64,000 nucleotides of DNA from Odiellus spinosus (Eukaryota; Arthropoda; Arachnida; Opiliones; Phalangiidae): assembly GCA_963920705.1 (NCBI GenBank), contig OY987236.1, positions 7,922,190-7,986,189 on the forward strand, in the 5' to 3' direction. Made by a program: the position numbers and the translations under genes. The notes under the pieces were generated by a model, which had not been told where the DNA came from, did no database searches, and worked only from the letters and a program-made list of their open reading frames with translations. Positions 1 to 12,716 of this stretch are shown here, one piece after another (the stretch's first letter is position 1; each line of letters starts with the position of its first letter).

Positions 1-340
1 GATTTAAGGTATGAAGTAGGCTTAGCAACTATGTATGGGATTAGTTTAATTCAAAAATAATTATATTTTAGATTTGTATTTGGGGTTTAGAACCTTTTAG
101 CAAGGACTCATTTCTTCACCTATTATATAAACCTGTTGTGTATTCCCGTGTAGACAACAAGGTCGATTCAGTTTAGTAATAGCCATTTAAGTACTAATCT
201 ATGATATCCTTATTTTCAAATGGTTTGTTATCAGATGCATCTTTTTAAAGATTTATTACAAACATCCTCTCATACTCGATACACATTCGTGAAACTTTTA
301 ATTAAAAAAATACAATTCCATAAGAATTGGCTTTAAACTA

Positions 341-720
341 CAAGGTCTAGCTCAGAGAATTCGCCTCGGGATAAAAAGGTTAAGCCAGAGTACGCTATAA
401 TTATTATCAGAGGTGTGAGAAAACGAATAGTAGACAAATTTTGTTACAAAGTATGCATTACATGGTCTTATGTACAAGAAATATGTATTACTTTTAGTCG
501 CTAGTTTTTATTCTTCACCAAAGCCTTGCTCAGGGAATTTGCCTCGGGATGAAAAGGTTAAGCCAGAGTACGCTCCAGTGAGTCCAGTTATTATCAGAGG
601 TGTGAGAAAACGAATAGCAGACGAATTTGGCTTCAAAGTATGCGATGATGTATGCATTACACGTTCTTATGTACTTGAATTTGTTCTTGCTTCTACTCGC
701 TAATTATTATTCTTCACCAA
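341..720. repeat. Imperfect direct duplication of about 180-200 bp
   Basis: Copy 1 runs from about 341 to 518 and copy 2 from about 519 to 720. Both contain CTCAG(A/G)GAATT, CGCCTCGGGAT or TGCCTCGGGAT, AAGGTTAAGCCAGAGTACGC, a GAGGTGTGAGAAAACGAATAG block and a final TTATTCTTCACCAA. Copy 2 carries small insertions, including CCAGTGAGTCCAG. A shortened third match (GTGTGAAAAAGTGAATAGCA followed by CAAAGTATGCGA) lies near 1116-1163. A short frame across copy 2 is a by-product of the repeat. Confidence 0.8.
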
Positions 721-3700
721 GTCTAGATTTATATTCCATACCACTTCCAGCTTGAAGTTACGAAATCTACCTTTATCTCTGTGATTTGTGATTTAACCTT
801 GCCCAACCTTTGCTCTTGCTCTCAACTCAAGGTTGAATTTACTTCATATTTCTATCGCTTCTATTTAAGTTGATAAAATGGGAATAAAATAGATCGGATT
901 GATACACTATATCAAATTTCATAGGGACAAAAAGTAGTATCATGAACTCATTTATGCAACTAAGAACATGGGAGCAAAGATACTCTAAACCTATCCTTGC
1001 ATAATTGATACACCTTCGTAAATATATTTAATCGAAAAAAAGTAAATTCCATAAATATTTCCCTAAAACTAGATCTAGCTAAGAAGTAAATGTAGTATAG
1101 CAGCACCAATTAGGTGTGAAAAAGTGAATAGCAGACAAATTTTGACTGCAAAGTATGCGAAGGTGGTACCAACTAGGCTACTACCCTTGGTTTATACTGT
1201 ATTCACAGGGTTCTTTGTACTACAAGACCAATATTTCAACTTAAGCTGCGAATTAATTTGCTAAGCCTAATAATTACAAAATGTTAACAAGAAACAAACC
1301 AGATGTTGGTAAATAGTTAACCGAATAAAAGCTAGCTTTAGCATGAAATATCTTCGTTAACTCGATTCATCTTTCCTTTAAAGTTTAAATAAATAATCAA
1401 TGTGGACTGCTGCCAACCAGGAAACTAATATAGTTTCAAATTAGAAATGTAATAGGGTTCAGACACCGGTAATATGAAGTCTGGTGAACACGCTAGTTTT
1501 ATATATACCGCATCAAATAACAATGAAAAAAAGTTTTTAGTGGGAAATTTTAAACTGCAAGAAAAAAATTAAACTTTTCAAGCGTATCCTTTTTATTTTA
1601 ATAGAAAATAGTTTGGAATTTTTTTAAGAACTCTCCGTATTATTGTTCCGTCTCAAAAAAACCTGGTTCGACACGTTTTTCAATCGTCTTATATGTGACT
1701 ATATCTCGATGTGGTTTTTATTATCGTGGGAGTTTTTTTGTTGTTAAAGAATAAGTATCACAAGTCTTACTTATTAAAAGATCTTGGTTTTTAGATTTAG
1801 AATTGAAAGAAATTCGATATGCAATGAACGCAAGGGCAATTCTAGCAGCGGGTCAGAGTTTAAATGTTCCGTTTTCGCTGCTCGTTAAGCCTCGTTCGTA
1901 AATAAATGACGTCACTGTCTTTAGGACCAATAATCACCAACTTTAGACGAGACAAGCACTACAAAATTTACAATTTCTAGACCTTTTGTATATTTTCTAT
2001 GTTTGAGAACTTGATACCAATCTGTCAAGGGGTCAAGAGACAGTTAAGCACACTATGTCAAGCCACGTGACTGTTCAGAATACGGGCTTGATTTCCAGAG
2101 CGCGGCTATTTTAATTTCTACTGAGAACCGAATAGATTTATTTTCAGTAGACTTGCCCTATAAAGTTTTGTGGGGGGTCTTTCGTTCGTCTGCATTCTAA
2201 ATTTCTAATGATCATTGGTTTCTTTCTACGCGTCCTTGATTCGATTTCTTTAATTCGTATTCAAGCTTGATTAAAACTTTATAATTATCGCGTCCTGATT
2301 TCGACATCCCCTCGAAGAAGCTTGATTCATTACAATTGTTTTTTGGATCGAAGGCTAACGACCCACAGCTATCACCGCAACACGTATTATTTATTTTTTT
2401 TTTTCATAAGTTACTGTTAATTACATCGTGGAAATTACGAGAATCCTTGTAACTTTGTCATTTTTTTGGCGTGCGAGAGTGGTGGGAACCGGAACTAGTT
2501 TATTTTGACAATGAGTTGAAGGTGATTAAAATTAAAATTACAATAGAAATTTTACCACTTGATAGGGAGAATAATTCTGGAACGTAATTACCGATAAGTT
2601 TCGAATAAAAGACGAGACATTCTAGATTTACTATTTCATTCTCCCTTTAAGATCTTAAATATTGTTATCTCGTATTACCTTCAATATAAACCGGTATTAC
2701 GTGTAACACGAAAAATATGAACATTCAATTGAGTAATACTTGAAATTAACATGATGACGACCGGTGCTCATTAATGAAGTTCGAATTTAATCGATAATGA
2801 TGAGATAGTCTTCAATACAAATGATCCGAATCATTATTGAACTGATGATGCTATCAGATAAAAGATATCCTAGATATCAAATATTATAGATACATTTTGG
2901 AATGTATAATCTTCTCCCACTAATGAATTTATTTCAAAGATAATGAACCACATCACAGAAAGTAAAAAAAATTCGCCAAATTATTTTTAAAAGTGTGTAT
3001 TGACTTTTTAAGTGTTGAAAATATAGAATATATTAATTAAAAATTTACATAATCGACATTAATGTTTTTTGTAATATAGAAAGATTACCCCCAACCAAAA
3101 AAAATATATATATTTCAAGTGCCATTTCGAAATTTTTGGAATCAAAAATATCTCGACTATGATCATGACAGTTAGAGAACAGTTGATTTTCGCCCGTTGT
3201 AGTAGGTTTGCCCAAAAAACGTTCTCCCAATTCCCATTTCTCCCATTCTAACTTAATATGCGGATTATGCATGTTCCCATTTCTCATAATTATTATTTCT
3301 CCCAAAACAAACTCCCATTTCACCCAATCCGTAGGTTAGTCCAGAAATGGGGAAACTTTTTTGTGGGCAAACCATATCTTAAATATTTTTGGCATTTACC
3401 TTTTGAATGTAGGTTTTTAAAAGTATGAAGAAGGTCTAAAATATTGTCTATAAACTCTATAATTGGTAACAGCATCACTTTCATTTAAATAAAGCCTTGT
3501 TCTTTTAAGGATAAGTATTCCTACCAATGATGTAAGTCTCCTAGGAGTGTCTAAACACTAAGCAGATGTCCAGATCCTTATTTCATACCTCCTTGTTAAG
3601 ACTTTCTGAATCGAGAGATTTATTTGAAAAATATTTTCTAACTAAATTGCTTTACACCATCCCTTTTTCTACTTTCACCCTAGTGATGCATGGTACCAGA

Positions 3701-4777
3701 TGGTCTTAAATATTTGATTTTTCGATTTGGTCAAGTCATTTCACGCCTTAAAATTTTCGAAACCTTCAACTTTAGGCCATACCCACATGAGAAAGTGTTT
3801 TTGGGGTAAATTGGCCTGACGCCGCGGGTTTTTAAAATAAGAATGATGATTCCTGTGGTTATAAAACCGGCTAACCCAGTCAGTCTTCTTTGATGATAAG
3901 AACCTACGCTTCTACTCTTTAACCTTCGTCAGAGGTCAGAGGTCGCGCAGGCGGATCTATAAATCCGGAATTTTTTTATCTATTTCTACAAGTTTTTATT
4001 TTTATCACTTTGTTTTTTTTTTACAAAACTTCGAATCTAAATTTAACGACCATTTGCTGCCAGCAAAAGGCTTTAGAAATGTTTTGTGGTTTTATTTTCA
4101 AACGGACAAAACTTTCAAAAGTAAATTTTAAAATGAATATAAAGTGGTTTCGTCTGGCAAGACTATTTTTCTTCAGAAACATTTTCAGTTGAAATCAGTT
4201 TTATATTGTCAGCGACTTAGAAGTTAATCTCTTGTTTAATGTTCGTTATGTATTTTTTAGAAATATGGTGTAGACTAGTTTTATTTGCGCTGAAAACTGA
4301 AATAACTTATGCAAAAAAATTTAAAATTCATAGTGTGGAGAATTTCTTTAAACACACTTTTTGACCTTCGACGGTCTACGGATGTGTTTTAAATAAACCA
4401 TGAGATGAAAAATACAATATTTCTTCATTTAAGGAACGTTTTTGAACTATTGAAATATCTAACCTCTTTTAAACTTTAATTCTTACGCTTTATTTTATAT
4501 CTAAACATATTAATTAATAGTTAAAATGTTTTTACTCATAAGAGATCAAAGAGGTTTTGCAAAGTTTACTTGAGCCGAAAGATGTAAACATCTCAACTTT
4601 CGGTTTAAGCCTTAAATGATTTAAACAGGATAAGAAACTTTTGATCTTAAAATCAACAGAATTTTACTAAAATATATCTTTAAATGATTATAAATTTATA
4701 GTTATAACTTAGAGAAATTTATTAATTGGTAATATGATCATTTATCCTTGTAATGTAGCTTACCCTTTAAGCAATAT

Positions 4778-5093
4778 CAAGAATCCATTCAGGTTCCATA
4801 AGAATATGGGAGGGCCGCGATTAAATATCCATCCTCCTAAACTTTGTAGCAAAAGTTCGTCTGCTTCGAATCGATTTTTCAAGTAAATCGCTCCTGATAT
4901 ATATTATTAACCCGCGCCACTAACAACCTTGACATAATATTTTGGGTAATAAAAATGGAGCCGACCGAAAAAAGATCTAAGCGTACAAATGTTGCGAAAA
5001 TTGCGGACGAACTTTTGTTACAAAGTTTGGGAGGATGGTACCAGAGGCTAAAGCTAAGCTCCCATATTCTTATGGAACCTGAATGGATTCTTG
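4778..5093. mobile_element. 316 bp fold-back DNA transposon (MITE) with 7 bp TSD
   Basis: The element begins CAAGAATCCATTCAGGTTCC and ends with the inverse GGAACCTGAATGGATTCTTG. The inverted arms run about 35 bp before diverging, and an inner pair matches again (CATCCTCCTAAACTTTGTA against TACAAAGTTTGGGAGGATG). The flanks are direct repeats GCAATAT at 4771-4777 and 5094-5100, the expected target-site duplication. No transposase is present, so it is non-autonomous. Superfamily cannot be assigned from a 7 bp duplication alone. Confidence 0.85.
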
Positions 5094-5648
5094 GCAATAT
5101 TGATTGGCTGCTTGTATTATAAGTCACACGCTATTAGTTGGCCTAAACCAATTATATTTTCCGCTGAAAAACTAATGATAGATGGCGCCACGTCCTCAAT
5201 CACCTATCAAAATATTGACACTGTGAGTAAGTAGTTTGTCGATGAACCAATCGTCAGTTCGTCTGTAACGTTTTACAGAGAAAGTATCACATACGGGTGT
5301 ATTCTTCAACTTTTGAGTCCATTACTAAATACTAAGCTATAATCATCTTGTATAGTAATAATTAATTTAACATAGGAAAATTCACTTTATTTAATGTTTG
5401 CTGTTCTGTCTTATGCCTTTGAAATATTCAATTTACTTATGTAGGCAATTTATTTATAACTCGTGAAACACCCAGCGGGGAATTTTGTCGGTAAAACCGT
5501 AAAATAGATAAAGCTTTTTATTATATCCTTGAATAAATTATAATTCTAACCTTGAATCATTGAATCAAGTTTTCTAAACAATGATCGTGTCATCTCTAAA
5601 CTTATAAGGCATGGGAATCAAAACCTGTAAAATTACTACCATCATCCT

Positions 5649-5862
5649 ATAGACTTTTTGCCGCGCCTTATGAAGGGAGCTGCCATTTTTTCCGTTCCCC
5701 TTAGTTTCGACCCCCCAATCCGCCATTTTGGTCACCCAGAAACGAGGTGGTAGTGGCTCTGCCTACTCGTTTCTGGGTTACCAAAATGGCGGATTGGGGG
5801 GGCGAACTAAGGGGAACGGGCAAAATGGCCGCCCCCTTCATAAGGCGCAGCAAAAAGTCTAT
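5649..5862. mobile_element. 214 bp near-perfect hairpin element
   Basis: Two arms of about 95 bp pair almost completely around a short loop near 5745-5763. Left-arm blocks such as ATAGACTTTTTGCCGCGCC, CGTTCCCCTTAGTTTCG and CCCCCCAATCCGCCATTTTG recur inverted on the right. The sequence is much more GC-rich than its surroundings, which marks it as inserted. The ends are palindromic (TATAGACT and AGTCTAT) and no clear target duplication is visible. Confidence 0.8.
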
Positions 5863-6208
5863 TGTGTTTTTAAAAATACACCCATCTTAAAATCTTTCAA
5901 AATTTTCGTAACCTTTGCCCAAAAATCCTTGACATCATTGAATGGATTACATTATTATTGAAAGAAACCTAAATTCTAGTAGAAAAACTGAACCTTTATT
6001 GAGAAAATATATACATTTTATCGTTGCTGGTCTTTAATAGCAATTATGAACATATTTGGTTTTTCTTATACAGCTTACTATATTACTAATTTACTAACTT
6101 TAAAGGGAAAATGAAACCTAATAAGTAATTTTAATCTGTTACTTATCGTTTGAATATTCCTAATCCACCTGTAAAATCAACTGACTGGAAAAGCTTACCC
6201 GGAAATTA

Positions 6209-6353
6209 GGCTTAGCTGGATTCATGCAGATCCTGAATTTCTTCGCATTGATGGGTCAGTCTCATGGAGATCTCGCCTTAACGACGGGCCTTTGTTCATT
6301 GGTCGCTGATCCATCAATGGAAAGAAATTCAGGATCTCCATGAATTCAGCTTA
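6209..6353. repeat. Inverted repeat core related to the TTAA MITE family
   Basis: The left arm (GGCTTAGCTGGATTCATG, CAGATCCTGAATTTCTT) pairs with the right arm (AAGAAATTCAGGATCTCCAT, GAATTCAGCTTAAG). The same hairpin core, GGCTTAGCTGGATTCATGGA, occurs at 51442-51617 and a close relative lies at 52904-53078 inside two full-length TTAA-flanked elements. A left-end-like sequence TTTAAAGGGAAAATGAAACC lies upstream near 6100. The right terminus has decayed. Confidence 0.7.
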
Positions 6354-8352
6354 AGTTAATCACAATGCTCAGTAAATTTTGTGTAAAGAATAAAAATAAT
6401 TTCAGTATCAATTTAAATTATTTAAATCCTTTCAACTTCCCTATTAGTTTATAAAACATTTAAACTCCAATCTAAATTGATATTGGTAATGTTGTTGCGA
6501 AGTACAATCTTAAACAACCTACGCAACAAAAAATATGGAACGTCTTTACGAAATTGTTTCGAGTACCGAGATACATCGTGAAGTTTTAATATTTTCTGAC
6601 CAATACTTTATTCGAAAGAAAACGTGTTATTTTTAAAACTCCAGTTTTTTTTAAAACGATCGTGATTATTTTACTGGCTTCCCTGTTTATCTTAAAATAA
6701 TCGGGTAACCTTTTATTGCCATTTAGTTAGTACAACCTTTTTTTAAAGTGATAATGAAATGATATTTTTTGATGTAGTCGACCCAACATATTTCAATGTT
6801 TTGATTGCCAAAAAAACCCTAACTCTTGAGTTTGAATTACAAGCCTGGAAATATCGGTAAAATTTGTTTTCATGATTTAAGGAACAAGGTTGGAAAACGA
6901 CCTTACCAGTGTCAGAGAATCGACTGTAGGCTCTAATATAACCACGTGACCATAGTTATGACGTAGTATTGGTATCGAAAATGGTGATTATAAAATACTT
7001 ATTTGTACTGTCGCGGTAATTTTTTTCTATGGCATATTTATATACACATTGAATCGTTTTTTTTACCGATCTTTCCGAAAATGCTACTCCATTTTCGTTT
7101 GTAGTTTACGTTAAATCCTTTACAGCCAAACTTTAAATTAACAATAGAATGAAATGTTAAAATTAAATAAATAATACCAAAATAGAGGGTAAAATTAACA
7201 ACCCGAGGCGAAAATTATACGTCAATGTCTATTACAGAACTTGTCGCAATTTTGGAAAAGGGTGTATGGTATCTATATGATAAATCTACTCCCTGAAAAA
7301 ATAGGGCCAGTTAATTTTCGAAATTAATTGATATAAGATTCGATACGGTGTTTAATTGAAATAAAATACAAACCTCGATAATTAGTTTCGCTGTCCCTTT
7401 TCCTAAAGCGTGTACTAGCTGTACTATCACCATCTTGAAAACTGGATATTATACATATACTGTAGAATGCCTAGACTCTCGGTAACCCACTTTTTGCAAT
7501 TCCATCTTTCCTTCGTCTGTCTCTAAAATAATATTGTTCTTTCTTCCGTTCAAGTATGCCGGCTGGCCTTAAAGAATTTCTCATTAATGTTTAATGAACA
7601 ATTACTAAGTTAGGTGTCTTTTGTTTGAACAATAATTTTAATTGCCATTTATTCTTCTTATTCTTGTAATTATACCGGGTTCGAGTTCATTCCTTAATGC
7701 TTTGTTTTGACGCCGTATAAATCGCATTCTCTTAATAATTATTTCTCGATTACTTTCTTTCATTTAGTTACTATATCATTTATTTAATTTACTAATCTAC
7801 ACTTAAGGGTACATAAAGGATATGGATTTTTAAGTGGAGATGAAACGAGTTATCGGAATTTAAATGGTTTTTAGGGTCAAGACAATTATATTTTGTGGTT
7901 TATTATTAAAGAACCTTTTTTCCGTCCAACCTTTTTATTCAATAATAAGAATGTTAAGCCTAAAAATTCACCTCATTGATTTATTCAAAATTTTAATAAG
8001 CCAACTTTTAGGGTTAGTTACAACACGAATACGTTGAGTCCAAACCTATTGAAATGTGTATGGTATGGTCTAAAAAGCGTTTGTAAAAATTCACTCAAAA
8101 ATTTTTAAATTGTTTTTTCGTAAAGAGGATTTGAAATTCTCGTTTTTACCCTGTTTTTCCAAGAAAGTTTTCAGAAAAAGGTATTTTAAGGGTAGAACAC
8201 ATATTTTTTGACCCTTTTTTGGTTTGGTTTTATTGCGTGACACCTCCAAACTAGTTTACTAATAGTAAGCCAAATGATACCGGCTTGCTCGTGGGGAAGA
8301 CAAAATTAATGAATAATTATGCCTAACTATAACTTTACTTTTTCAATTTTAG

Positions 8353-11300
8353 ATGCACAATTACACCCACCAACGCCGAACCATCACATCAATTCCGCTG
8401 TTCTTGTTGCTAACATCAACTCCCAGGGTCTTCAAGGGACGGTTGAGTTTTCTAATGATCCCACTGGTGACGCGGTGGCCATCAGAACGAATCTGAGAGG
8501 AGGACGATACGGAGAACAGTTCCGATGGAGAATTCACGAATTTCCCGCGGAATATGGAGCGTCCAATCCTTGCAAAGAAGAACACATAGGAAGATTGTGA
8601 GTATATATAGACTTCGGATTACGCTCATTAATGTGTTATCTCAAATAGTTTCACTTTTAATATTAAGAAAAAATGTGAAAATATTCTGTTTCAAACCATA
8701 TAACAATATTAGAAGTTACGAGCCTGTCAGCCAATAGTAAATTCTACTATGAAAGCGCAGCTTTTTAGAGAATCGGCTGGAAAAGGACCGTAAGAGTTAA
8801 AATCTTTCGAGTCAATTTTAATCAAACTTAATCAATTTTTAATTACTACGGTTAAAATATGTTAATAGTATTGGCTTACAATCTGATACAATTATTATTC
8901 AACCAAATAGAGCCTATAACAAAAAGAATTCAATGGTATTTTTTCCACTTTTTTTTTTTTTTTAATGCATATGACTATTTCTTCATTTCTCGGTAATCTA
9001 TTTACTTTAAGGGGGAGTGGGTGAATTAAATTACATAATTGCAACTTTACAAGTAAGCTAAACGTTTGTCGCTTTGAAAAATCGCCCTAGGATCATTTTT
9101 TAAATCCCAACCTATAATTGAGGAATCGATATGAGCTACAATTTTCTTCGCAAATTCCCCTCATTTTTCTGTTTCCGGAAAATTTTCTAGAGAAAAAGTG
9201 TAACTTACATTTTAATTTAAACGATCGCGGTTTTTAGTTACCCTCTCAAGATTGAATATTCTTTAAAAACCTGTCCCGTTTCCGTATATTTACAAGTTTT
9301 TACTAAATTATTTTAAAGGGAGAATGAAATGAAACAACTTATTTCATTAAAGGGGTCATGTGTAAGCGACTTACTAAATTGTTATTAGGTTTCATTCAGC
9401 TAAGCCTAACGAGACTATCATCGAGATTTTGGTTGGATTTTATTTGTGAAACCTCTCTTTTACACAGTTACAAGCTTCTTTCAATCGCTTTCAACAATTA
9501 CCCTTTATAATTAGGGTCAAATTGGGTTAAGAACACTAGAAACAATGATTACAACCCCATTCTCCGAATCTCTGACGCTTCTCTTGGTGGGAAAGATAAA
9601 ATTTCTTAAATTACAATCGGAAAAAATATTATCAATCGTAAGGTGGTTTATCCCCGTGAGAAAATGAAAGGATGTTATATTTTCCTTGTTTTATCCGCGA
9701 AAGAAGATGTAATGAAACGAAACTAAGATAGAAGAGAAAGCTGTTAAACGGCGTTTAGTAATCTATCACTCAAGCCTCTCACGCTTATAAGCATCGCTTC
9801 TTGAATAATGATTATAAAGACAGAGTTAGCCCTAATTCCCGTCAAGGTACAATAGTTCTTTGCTCACGCAACCTCGCGTAATAAGCCGCTTTCTTTTCCA
9901 TTTGTTTGGCGCTTATTTTTCTCACGAACGCCTTGCGCCCACGACTAGTACACACGATGGTACACAAATAAAAGCCCACGTCGAAATTATATGAATCTGG
10001 GAAGAGAAACCCTTTTCTGGTTGCTCCCTTTTAGTCGAAAACGAGAGAAAAAGTGTATTAGAAAGAAAAACCGCTCTATCAGAAATTGAATCCAATGACC
10101 CGGTTCGAAAACCGACGCGCCTTCAGGGCCAATGGTTTTTCTTATTGAACAAGATGGAGAAGATAGTATAGTTTTAACTTCACCGTAACTCTCGTGGTCA
10201 ATGGACCCGTTAACGCCTACAAAAGGACATTGATACCAATAATTTAACTTGGGCGAATAATTGTTTATGGGATGGGATAATTTTCAAGATTTATGAACTA
10301 GAATATATTGATACAAAAGATAAGGTGTTTCACTTGTTTTGTTCCCAAACGCCTACTACACGACATTGATACCAATAACGAGTTTATACCACCAGAATGT
10401 TTTTGATTTGTCTTATGGTCAATGGGCCCATAACGCCTACAATAGGACCAATTAATGTGTCGTTGGACCCGTGTATCGTCTGAAATAGGTCATTGATATC
10501 AATATTTTATAGGAGAATAAGGGCTCCAAATTGATTAATTAGAGAAAAGCGCATATGCCCAACGTGAGGTAGAATGAAGCTTGTTAAGTATGAATTGTAG
10601 AGCTTTGGCTTTTGCGTTAGGGTTTTTCCTAGTTACCTACCCTTTACTTGGTTTATGGAATTTGTAATAGGGAGTCAAAACCGACTTGCTGACGCGTGCT
10701 ATGTCTTGTTTCCTAAGTTAACTTACGCCGATTTCGGAGAATATTTGTTAGACTATGTCAAACCGTACAACCCACCTTGGTTGGTCCAGAGCTTTATACA
10801 CCCTTTTAAAACAAGTGATGAAGTTTCATATCTCCTTCACAAAATGTACATCGATTTGGTGAATTTTTTAATCCTTGATTAAAACAAACAGGAGTTGTGT
10901 TGCATTTTTACGTGTACCACCGACAAGGCACTGACTTATAATATGCTTTCTAAGAAACGTAAAACAATTGTTTCAAGGTTTATCGACTTCACCGATTCCC
11001 ATGGCCTTTTGGCATCGGGAAAGGACACTGTCATGTCCCAGGACATCCAATTGTCCGGGCAGAACTCGGTTTTGGGTCGCACTCTGGTTCTGCGCGGAGT
11101 GGAGACTGGTCGTTTAGCCTGTTCCGTTATTCAACCGACTAGCCGAGTCAGAACTTATCGAGCCCGTATCTACAGTCCAGTGGTTGGCGAGGTCGTTCTG
11201 AGACAAGGTTCCTTCGGTACAACCGTCTATTCTAAATTGAACTACGCTAACGGAACCCGAAGAGATTCGACTCACACATGGGCCATTTTGCAAACTACGG

Positions 11301-12716
11301 ACCCCGAAACATTGAACGCTATCTACGTTAACGAAGTAAGCAGATGTAGTGGCTTACAAGGAGCTCCATTTGTTCCCTTGACCGATATGGGCGGTTATGT
11401 TTTCGTAGGACGGGAACCCGATACCTTCACTAGCAGGTTTGTGGTTTTCAATTTTACCTATTTAAGAGGCCAGCGAGACTAACTTCATCTTTCACTGAAA
11501 GGTCTTATTACGTTATGTCCAACGTTCCCCCTCTCGAAACCGTGCAAGGGGGTCTCTATGTCGTTGTCTATTCCGACTACAATCAGGATGAGATTTTAGC
11601 TTGCGGGCGTGTCTACACCGTGGAACCCAAACAAGCCACTGCTAGATTTACCAAGAATTTTACTGGAGAGATCTCATTTAGACAAGAATCCCCATACGAT
11701 CCGACCTTGGTCACCATTGACTTCAACGATCTGGAACACAAAGCGTATAGCTTCGGTGTCGACGAACTCCCACTGATAGACCGTGGTGATCCGGCCGCTG
11801 ATGTCTGTCCCAATGCCAAAGGAGTAATTTACAACCCACTTCGTGTAAGACAGTCTATAAACTTTCGAGATCGTACGAAATCCTCACACCCAACTTTCTT
11901 TTAGGTTGTTCCCGAGACTGTCCCACCTCCTGGCAAAGGTAGCGCTGACCAATACGCTGTCGGTGACTTAAGCGGGAAGTACGGATCTTTGCAATCCAAG
12001 GCAAAGATGTTCCAACAAGTTTACGATCCAACATTATCCCTCTTTGGCATCAACAGCGTAGTAGGACGCGCACTCGTTCTTTTCAGACCTAATGGTCAAC
12101 CCATGTCTTGCGCCAACATCGAAGTCAGCGGTCGTCGTATGAATACCGCTTTCTCGACCTTTGACTCGCCCATTCAAGGACAGATTATTTTTAGGCAAGA
12201 GAAGGACAATTTCAATGCTGACACTTCGGTGTACATTGAATTGTCATACCCGGCTTCTACCCAGTAAGTAACATCATCATAAACGCCTATGGTTTTAAGA
12301 ATTCTTACAATCGGAATATTTTAAGGATGAAGAAGACTTTCAACCATCCATGGAGAATCTACACCAACGCCGTGTTAACTGGTCAAGGTTTTAGCACTGC
12401 GACTTGCGGGCAAGCTGGTATTCGTTTCAACCCTTACAACGTCAGTCGTAGTGACGTTTACGGTTGCCACTGCTCGGCGCAAGCGCCTTTGAGATGCGAA
12501 CTGGGAGATTCCTCGGGGAAAATGGGTAACATCAACATTCCTACCTTCAGGATTACGGAGGATCAACACCAAGACATTGCCAGGTATTTTTTCACAGACC
12601 CAATGTTGCCTTTGTCCGGGCCAACTAGCGTTGTTGGTAGGTCTATCGTTATCCACGATAAGGACTTTAGCGACGGTAGAATGGTGTGTTCTAACATTGT
12701 TCAACATTTGACCTAA
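8353..12716 (+). CDS. Copper-only SOD-repeat-like protein with degenerate SOD domains (5' end missing)
   Basis: Five exons are supported: 8353-8596, 10978-11436, 11502-11844, 11905-12263 and 12326-12716 (stop TAA); phases agree at every junction. They encode about four tandem Cu/Zn-SOD-fold repeats. Family signatures seen are GTVEFSN, WRIHEFP, the SVVGR or SVLGR strand (GQNSVLGRTLVL, GINSVVGRALVL, GPTSVVGRSIVIH), PPPGKGSADQYAVGDLSGK and LRCELGDSSGK. Copper-only SOD-repeat proteins are known extracellular animal proteins. Unusually, most copper-ligand histidines are replaced (VDELP, GVIYNP, WRIYTN, VLFRP, VLRG), so no repeat keeps a full ligand set and a structural or chaperone role seems likelier than dismutation. 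The first exon, with the signal peptide, was not found, so the N-terminus is incomplete. The first internal intron is about 2.4 kb. Confidence 0.8.
8597..10977 (+). other. Large first visible intron of the SOD-repeat gene
   Basis: It is bounded by donor GTGAGTATAT and acceptor TTGTTTCAAG. The phase joins GGA AGA TT to G, continuing as R-L-F-I-D-F. It contains a TTAA-family left end near 9314 (TTTTAAAGGGAGAATGAAAT), a degenerate four-copy repeat at 10196-10510, and an open frame at 10655-10882 that has no family resemblance and is not needed for continuity of the protein. Confidence 0.65.
10196..10510. repeat. Degenerate direct repeats (about four copies)
   Basis: Repeated blocks resemble GGTCAATGGACCCGTTAACG, CGCCTACAAAAGGACATTGA and TACCAATAA. 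Matching parts occur near 10197-10247, 10345-10380, 10418-10450 and 10463-10505, with substitutions and gaps. The spacing is irregular (about 45-150 bp), so this is an old local amplification and not a satellite. Confidence 0.55.

Larger units (their letters stand above)
1..8340. other. Intergenic region without a convincing gene
   Basis: About 8.3 kb of AT-rich DNA. Open frames here are short, low in complexity or lie inside repeats, and none has family resemblance or paired splice signals. It holds a two-copy direct duplication, several fold-back elements and dispersed repeats that are listed separately. An upstream signal-peptide exon for the SOD-repeat gene should lie here, but I could not identify it. 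Confidence 0.6.

Noticed and set aside
470-703. 77-codon open frame at the left edge
   Set aside because: It lies entirely in the second copy of a direct duplication; copy 1 does not preserve the frame, and there is no domain resemblance.
3045-3323. Minus-strand 92-codon frame
   Set aside because: It is produced by repeated CCCATTTCTCCCA-like blocks; composition is low in complexity and no splice partners are evident.
3724-3745. GATTTGGTCAAGTCATTTC resembling the TSC-box DLVKSHL codons
   Set aside because: It is upstream on the wrong side of the TSC22 gene, and neighbouring codons do not continue the TSC box. Chance match.
10655-10882. 75-codon frame inside the SOD-repeat gene intron
   Set aside because: The protein reads through correctly without it, no SOD motif is present, and flanking splice signals do not fit the phases.
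12375-12707. 110-codon minus-strand frame
   Set aside because: It is antisense to the last SOD-repeat exon, which has clear family motifs on the plus strand.
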